Assembly (NCBI GenBank): GCA_023399465.1
Contig: JAEWPB010000109.1
Location: forward strand, 1-43,687
Direction of reading: 5' to 3'
Length of the DNA stretch: 43,687 bases
DNA from: Pseudomonadota bacterium
GTDB lineage: Bacteria; Pseudomonadota; Alphaproteobacteria; Rhizobiales; Rhizobiaceae
The position numbers and the translations under genes are program-made. Shown one piece after another: positions 40,115-43,687 of the stretch. Numbering within the stretch: position 1 is the stretch's first letter; each line of letters starts with the position of its first letter. The notes below the pieces were generated by a model, which searched no databases, was not told where the DNA came from, and saw only the letters and a list, made by a program, of their open reading frames with translations.

Positions 40115-40243
40115 ATGAAATTGCTCGCGTTGTTGATGGTCGTGATGCTGGCGGGATGCCAGACCAGCGGCGGCGGCGATCCCACCGTCAAATGCTATAG
40201 CTACATTGATAGCTATGGTGACGCACAAACCACCTGCTGGTGA
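40115..40243 (+). CDS. Tiny lipoprotein (42 residues)
   Basis: A short gene with strong coding signals. AGGAGG at 40101-40106 lies 8 bases upstream of ATG 40115. The product starts MKLLALLMVVMLAGC, a clear lipoprotein signal with lipobox LAGC and lipidation at Cys15. The mature peptide is only 28 residues, with Gln at +2 (favouring the outer membrane) and two more Cys (27 and 41) that could pair. It ends ...TTCW. An alternative ATG at 40111 is out of frame. It lies 77 bases after glcF and may share that transcript. Similar tiny lipoproteins are common in Rhizobiales but usually unannotated. Function unknown. Confidence 0.75.
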   Translation: MKLLALLMVVMLAGCQTSGGGDPTVKCYSYIDSYGDAQTTCW

Positions 40244-40351
40244 ACGCCAAGCCGCCGCGCCGGTCATTCGAAGAACGGCGGCCATGGCTATCCTGAGGCG
40301 ATGCCGGGCCGCCGCAAGCCTCTTCGCGAGACTACGGCCGCCTCCGTGCCG

Positions 40352-41047
40352 TCAGCCACCGAACAGGGTGGCGAAGACGTCGAGCCCCTTGTCCTGATAG
40401 CTGATGTCGCCATGCTTGTTGCCGGGGCCGACGACGACGACCTTGGTGCCGATGCCGACGCGCTCGTAGAGGTGCTCGACATCCTGGTTCATCATGCGGA
40501 TGCAGCCCGACGACATGTTGTGGCCAATGGTCCAGGGCTGGTTGGTGCCGTGGATGCGGAAGATCGTGTCGCGTCCGCCCTTGTAGAGATAGAGGGCGCG
40601 CGCGCCGAGCGGATTGTCGATGCCGCCTTTCTGCACGATCGGCAGGATGCGGCCCTGCTTGGCTTCGCGGGCGCGCATTTCGGCCGGAGGCGTCCAGCTC
40701 GGCCATTCCGCCTTGCGTCCGACATTAACGACACCGGACCAGCCGAAGCCGTCGCGACCGACGCCGACGCCATAGCGGGTCGCGCGGTTGTTGCCTTCGA
40801 CGAAGTAGAGGAACTTGTTGTTGGTATCGACGATAACCGTGCCGGGCTGTTCGTTGGTGACCAGCCGCACTTTCTTGCGCTTGAACTGCTGAGCGACCGT
40901 CTTCGTCTGCTTAACCTGAATCACGTCCGATCCGGCCCGGTATGGCACTGCCGGCGGTGTCGGCCCGAAAGCGCTGGCGACAGATGCCGAAAGCAGGACG
41001 GATGCAGAAATGGCCGTCGCGGACAGTATGCGCAAGAATCTCGTCAT
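40352..41047 (-). CDS. L,D-transpeptidase (YkuD family), copy 1
   Basis: A 231-residue exported enzyme that makes 3-3 cross-links in peptidoglycan or attaches lipoproteins to it. A signal peptide (residues ~1-26: basic start, hydrophobic core, cut after SAFG or VASA) precedes the YkuD domain. The domain starts at PGTVIVDTNNKFLYFVEG (about residue 69), with GVGRDGFGWSG and the active site HGTNQPWTIG followed by SSGCIRM (catalytic Cys near residue 190). The C-terminus ends in a short SYQDKGLDVFATLFGG tail absent from copy 2. It is 151 bases downstream of copy 2 on the same strand and may be transcribed separately, since a long inverted repeat sits between them. Confidence 0.93.
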   Translation of the reverse strand: MTRFLRILSATAISASVLLSASVASAFGPTPPAVPYRAGSDVIQVKQTKTVAQQFKRKKVRLVTNEQPGTVIVDTNNKFLYFVEGNNRATRYGVGVGRDGFGWSGVVNVGRKAEWPSWTPPAEMRAREAKQGRILPIVQKGGIDNPLGARALYLYKGGRDTIFRIHGTNQPWTIGHNMSSGCIRMMNQDVEHLYERVGIGTKVVVVGPGNKHGDISYQDKGLDVFATLFGG

Positions 41048-41109
41048 TCAATATTCCCCCATTTCTAAAGGGCGCAAAAGTACAGGACTTTCGCGCTGAT
41101 GCAAGTCAG

Positions 41110-41152
41110 AGAACGGGCGCAGTGCGTCTGGCTGGCGCACGGCACCCGTTCT
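41110..41152. terminator. Large inverted repeat between the two L,D-transpeptidase genes
   Basis: AGAACGGG (41110-41117) pairs perfectly with CCCGTTCT (41145-41152), and the inner GTGCG (41122-41126) pairs with CGCAC (41136-41140). It lies 46 bases past the stop of copy 2 on the minus strand. There is no T-run on that strand, so it may be an mRNA-end hairpin or a weak terminator. Confidence 0.5.
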
Positions 41153-41198
41153 TTAGCGGTTTGTCTGATGCTGTCGGTCGGCCCTGCCTAGCCGCCGG

Positions 41199-41945
41199 TT
41201 ACATCACGATGACCTTCGTCCCGACGTCGACGCGGTCGTAGAGATCAACGACATCTTCGTTGCGCATCCGGATGCAGCCGGAGGAAACGGCGGTGCCGAT
41301 CGTCCAGGGGGCGTTGGTGCCATGGATGCGGTAAAGCGTCGAGCCGAGATAGAGGGCGCGTGCGCCGAGAGGATTGGCCGGGCCGCCTTCCATACGGGCC
41401 GGCAGGTAGTGGCCCTTTGCGGCTTCTCGGGCGACCATCTCCTGGGGCGGAACCCAGGTCGGCCATTCCGCCTTGCGGGTCACCTTGTGGGCTCCCGCCC
41501 ATTCGAAGCCCGGCTTGCCGACGCCGACGCCGTAGCGTCGCGCCTTGCCGTCGCCGAGCACCAGGTAGAGGAACTTGGCGTTGGTGTCGATGACGATGGT
41601 GCCCGCCTTGTGGGCTGTCTCATAGGCGACCATCTGCGGCAGGAACTGCGGGTCGAAACGCGGTTGTGCCGGCTTGTCGGGGCGAACGGCGGCCTGCTGC
41701 ACCGGCGCGGGCTGGATCTCGCGGCGGATGGTCCGGCGCTGGTAGACGCGGGGCTCGGAGATCGCCCGGCGCGGCGCATAGACCACCGGCTGCACGCTGC
41801 CGCCGCCGAGCTGCATCAGCCACGGGGCTGCGAGGTCGGGGCTGATGATCACCGGCGGGCGGGTCTTGTAGCGCTCGTCGGCATGGGCCGTACCTGTCAT
41901 CGCGGCGACGAGGCCGGCGACCAGCAACATGGTTTTCTTCATCAT
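41199..41945 (-). CDS. L,D-transpeptidase (YkuD family), copy 2
   Basis: A 248-residue exported paralogue of the neighbouring L,D-transpeptidase. The signal peptide is residues ~1-22 (MMKKTMLLVAGLVAAMTGTAHA, cleaved before DERYK). A Pro/Arg/Gln-rich linker of ~60 residues follows, then the YkuD domain from KAGTIVIDTNAKFLYLVLG, with GVGKPGFEWAGAHKV and the active site HGTNAPWTIGTAVSSGCIRM (Cys near residue 224). ATG 41945 is chosen because it begins the signal peptide; an in-frame GTG at 41957 adds 4 residues. No strong ribosome site is seen for either. Gene duplication with copy 1 is likely from the shared core; the linker differs. Confidence 0.92.
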   Translation of the reverse strand: MMKKTMLLVAGLVAAMTGTAHADERYKTRPPVIISPDLAAPWLMQLGGGSVQPVVYAPRRAISEPRVYQRRTIRREIQPAPVQQAAVRPDKPAQPRFDPQFLPQMVAYETAHKAGTIVIDTNAKFLYLVLGDGKARRYGVGVGKPGFEWAGAHKVTRKAEWPTWVPPQEMVAREAAKGHYLPARMEGGPANPLGARALYLGSTLYRIHGTNAPWTIGTAVSSGCIRMRNEDVVDLYDRVDVGTKVIVM

Positions 41946-42156
41946 CGATATACTCACTACTGTTACCGAGGAAAGGAGGGCGCCGGGAGGAGGGCGCTTT
42001 CCGCCATGCTGGCATCGCCACGCCAGAGAAAGGTAAATATCGGTCGTGAAAATGCGTCTCTTGCGATAAAGCTTTTGTCAGGGTTACCTACCGGTTTGCA
42101 AAAAGGGTAAGCGAATCGTAAAGCCCGGGGCGCGCGGCAGGGGAAGTTCGGCAGCA

Positions 42157-42789
42157 ATGACGGCGAGGGGCATTATGATCGGTGCGGATGGCAAGGAGCG
42201 CTGCGCCTGGCACGGCAATCAGGAAGACTACCAGCGCTACCACGATCGCGAGTGGGGGCGTCCCGTCACTGACGATATTCGGCTGTTCGAGAAGATCTGC
42301 CTCGAGGGCTTCCAGTCGGGCCTGTCATGGATCACCATCCTGCGCAAGCGCGAGAATTTCCGTGCCGCCTTTGCCGGCTTCGATTTCGAGAAGGTGGCGA
42401 ATTTCGGCGACGAGGACATCGCCCGCCTGCTCGCCGACAGCGGCATCGTGCGCCATCGCGGCAAGATCGTCTCGACCATCAACAACGCCCGTCGCGCCCT
42501 CGAACTGAAGGCCGAGTTCGGCTCGCTTGCCCGTTACTTCTGGAGCTTCGAGCCGGGACGCGACGAGCGCCCGGCGGTGGTCGACTACGCGACGCTGATC
42601 GCCAATCCGACCAGCCCGACTTCGGTCCGCCTGTCCAAGGACCTGAAGAAGCGCGGCTGGAGTTTTGTCGGGCCGACGACGGTCTATGCCTTCATGCAGG
42701 CGATGGGCATGGTCAACGACCATGCCGAGGGCTGCGAGATCCGGGCCGAGGTCGCCCTTCGCCGCGCCGGTTTCACCGTCCCGAAATGA
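42157..42789 (+). CDS. tag: DNA-3-methyladenine glycosylase I
   Basis: Removes 3-methyladenine from alkylated DNA in base-excision repair. The 210-residue protein has the helix-hairpin-helix glycosylase fold: YHDREWGRPV near residue 28, CLEGFQSGLSWITILRKREN near residue 49, GIVRHRGKI near residue 92 and SFVGPTTVYAFMQAMGMVND near residue 170. The zinc-binding Cys and His residues of the Tag family are present: Cys near the start in ERCAWH, His in YHD, and His/Cys in NDHAEGC. ATG 42157 is used; ATG 42175 (MIGADGKERC) preceded by GAGGGG is a fair alternative and closer to the usual family start. It is a single gene, convergent with mlaC. Confidence 0.95.
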   Translation: MTARGIMIGADGKERCAWHGNQEDYQRYHDREWGRPVTDDIRLFEKICLEGFQSGLSWITILRKRENFRAAFAGFDFEKVANFGDEDIARLLADSGIVRHRGKIVSTINNARRALELKAEFGSLARYFWSFEPGRDERPAVVDYATLIANPTSPTSVRLSKDLKKRGWSFVGPTTVYAFMQAMGMVNDHAEGCEIRAEVALRRAGFTVPK

Positions 42790-42813
42790 AAAGGCCCGCC
42801 ACCGGGGCGGGCC
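42788..42813 (-). terminator. Terminator for the mlaA-mlaC transcript
   Basis: GGCCCGCC (42793-42800) pairs with GGCGGGCC (42806-42813) around a 5-base loop. On the minus strand the stem is followed by TTTTCATTT, an intrinsic terminator just past the mlaC stop codon. It also touches the tag stop codon, so it may work for both converging genes. Confidence 0.8.
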
Positions 42814-42819
42814 GATCCG

Positions 42820-43458
42820 TCAGCCGGCGGTGGCCAGCGCCTTGATCAGGGCGTCGATATCGCCCTTCTGCTGGTCCAGCATCGCGCCGATTTCGGTTCG
42901 TTCGGAGGCGAGCATGTTCACGCCTTCGACGATGATGTTGAAGAACAGGTTCTTGCCGGAGCGGTCCGAGACCTGCCACTGCACCTGAAACGGCTGCTGC
43001 CCCGGAAGGTGGGCCGTGGTGGCGACCTCGTAGAAGGTCTTGACCTGACGGGCACCCTGAACCTCGAACTGCGCGCCGCGGAATTCGTTGAACCGCTTGC
43101 CGTATTTGCGCGAGATATAGCTGCGGAAGGCCGAGGTGAAGCTGCTCAACTGCGCCGGGCTGGCCTGACGCGCCGCCGACCCGAGCGCGGAACGCGCGAT
43201 CGTCGGCACATCGGCGTATTTGTTGAAGATCGCTTCGAACTGCGCATAAAGCTTCGGTCCGGTCTGGCCCGAAGCGATGGCGGCGTTCACGTCGCCCACG
43301 GCGCGGGTGATCAGCGCGCTCGCCTTCGCATTGTCCAGCGCGGCAAAGGCACCGCGCGGCATCGCGACAAGCGTCGCCCCGGCCAGCGCGGAAACCATCA
43401 GCGCGCGGCGGCTCAGATCATTGTTGCGGGTCGGCATAGGGGTCCCAGGCATCGGCAT
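42820..43458 (-). CDS. mlaC: Periplasmic phospholipid-binding protein MlaC-like (Tat-type signal)
   Basis: A 212-residue periplasmic protein of the MlaC/Ttg2D family, which carries phospholipid between the outer-membrane MlaA complex and the inner-membrane MlaFEDB transporter. The N-terminus LSRRALMVSALAGATL has a twin-Arg motif followed by a hydrophobic core and cleavage after GAFA, so export by Tat is likely. The mature domain shows YADVPTIARSALGSAAR, FRSYISRKYGKRFNEF and QPFQVQWQVSDRSGKNLFF, all family-typical. ATG 43458 has AGGAG 8 bases upstream. The gene starts inside the end of mlaA (41-base overlap), so translation is coupled. No mlaFED genes are in the window. Confidence 0.9.
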   Translation of the reverse strand: MPMPGTPMPTRNNDLSRRALMVSALAGATLVAMPRGAFAALDNAKASALITRAVGDVNAAIASGQTGPKLYAQFEAIFNKYADVPTIARSALGSAARQASPAQLSSFTSAFRSYISRKYGKRFNEFRGAQFEVQGARQVKTFYEVATTAHLPGQQPFQVQWQVSDRSGKNLFFNIIVEGVNMLASERTEIGAMLDQQKGDIDALIKALATAG

Positions 43459-43687
43459 CGTTGTTCTCCTGTCCGGACAGATGATAGCGCCGGTTCTGCA
43501 GATACAGCAGACGTGCTTGTGCATAACTGTCCGCGCTGTCGTAAAGGATGGATTCGATCACATCCCCGTGGATCTTGCGGTCGGCGGCCTTGCCCGCCAC
43601 CCGCGTGGCGGATGCTGCGGTGACCGCAGAGCCCTTCATCATGGCGCCGAGCGGGTTCATCGCGATGTCGACCACGGTCCCTAACGC
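43418..43687 (-). CDS. mlaA: MlaA (VacJ-like) outer-membrane lipoprotein, C-terminal end
   Basis: Only the last 89 residues are in the window; the gene runs off the right edge, and the frame is open at base 43687. The tail contains VVDIAMNPLG near the left of the visible part and DSYAQARLLYLQNRRYHLSG, both typical of the C-terminal half of MlaA/VacJ proteins. It then ends in an acidic tail NDADAWDPYADPQQ. MlaA removes phospholipids misplaced in the outer leaflet and passes them to MlaC, encoded by the overlapping next gene. Confidence 0.88.
   Translation of the reverse strand, partial: ALGTVVDIAMNPLGAMMKGSAVTAASATRVAGKAADRKIHGDVIESILYDSADSYAQARLLYLQNRRYHLSGQENNDADAWDPYADPQQ

Noticed and set aside
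1..43687. CRISPR arrays, insertion sequences, integrases, attachment sites
   Set aside because: No regularly spaced repeats, transposase or integrase motifs, or long terminal inverted repeats were seen in reading the window.

Overview
The window reads as a chromosomal piece of a GC-rich alphaproteobacterium, most likely Rhizobiaceae (Rhizobium, Ensifer, Shinella, Ciceribacter or similar). This rests on the plant-type glutamate-cysteine ligase next to rsmE, a ugd/lpsL pair like rkpK-lpsL of Sinorhizobium, ExoP/ExoQ/ExoF/ExoY-like exopolysaccharide proteins, a LysR-glcDEF glycolate oxidase locus and an mlaA-mlaC pair. The species cannot be fixed from the sequence alone. No tRNA, rRNA, CRISPR array, insertion sequence or phage gene was seen.

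Layout. (1) 1-10.4 kb, housekeeping and accessory genes: the tail of a chemotaxis receptor, a DUF937 protein, gshA, rsmE, a Pit phosphate transporter, a Nudix hydrolase, then an overlapping three-gene unit (GntR regulator, LutA-like Fe-S protein, macro-domain protein) and a DUF3422 membrane protein. (2) 10.4-34.6 kb, a large polysaccharide locus in several alternating transcription units. The minus-strand left part holds a sulfotransferase, a GT4 glycosyltransferase, UDP-glucuronate 4-epimerase, UDP-glucose dehydrogenase and an ExoP/Wzc-type co-polymerase. The centre holds an ExoQ/Wzy-like polymerase, a secreted pectate-lyase-like protein facing it, a membrane-bound UDP-GlcNAc 4,6-dehydratase-like protein, two GT4 enzymes and a Wzx-like flippase. 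The right part is one plus-strand unit: ExoF-like export protein, initiating sugar-phosphate transferase, formyltransferase, PIG-L deacetylase, DegT aminotransferase, PHP-domain protein, ATP-grasp ligase and an SDR epimerase/reductase. (3) 34.6-40.2 kb, a LysR regulator divergent from glcD-glcE-(small unknown gene)-glcF, then a tiny lipoprotein gene. (4) 40.3-43.7 kb, two L,D-transpeptidases, DNA-3-methyladenine glycosylase I, and mlaC with the C-terminal part of mlaA.

How the genes fit together. The polysaccharide locus encodes a nearly complete Wzx/Wzy-type pathway: initiation (28.4 kb), glycosyltransferases (11.3, 23.0 and 24.2 kb), flipping (25.4 kb), polymerisation (17.6 kb) and length control/export (15.1 and 27.1 kb). 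Its precursor genes point to uronic acids (UDP-GlcA and UDP-GalA) and a 4,6-dideoxy-4-amino sugar (4,6-dehydratase plus DegT). The formyltransferase, PIG-L, ATP-grasp and sulfotransferase genes suggest further N-formylation, deacetylation, acylation-type ligation and sulfation. The pectate-lyase-like protein could trim a galacturonate-containing product.

The part most worth study is the tightly packed run from 29138 to 34609: formyltransferase, PIG-L, DegT, PHP, ATP-grasp, SDR. Its stop/start overlaps suggest a dedicated sugar-tailoring pathway whose product cannot be named from sequence. Other notable items are a small, less GC-rich winged-helix-like gene inside the glycolate oxidase operon, a LutA-like protein without LutB/LutC coupled to a macro-domain gene, and a 42-residue lipoprotein.
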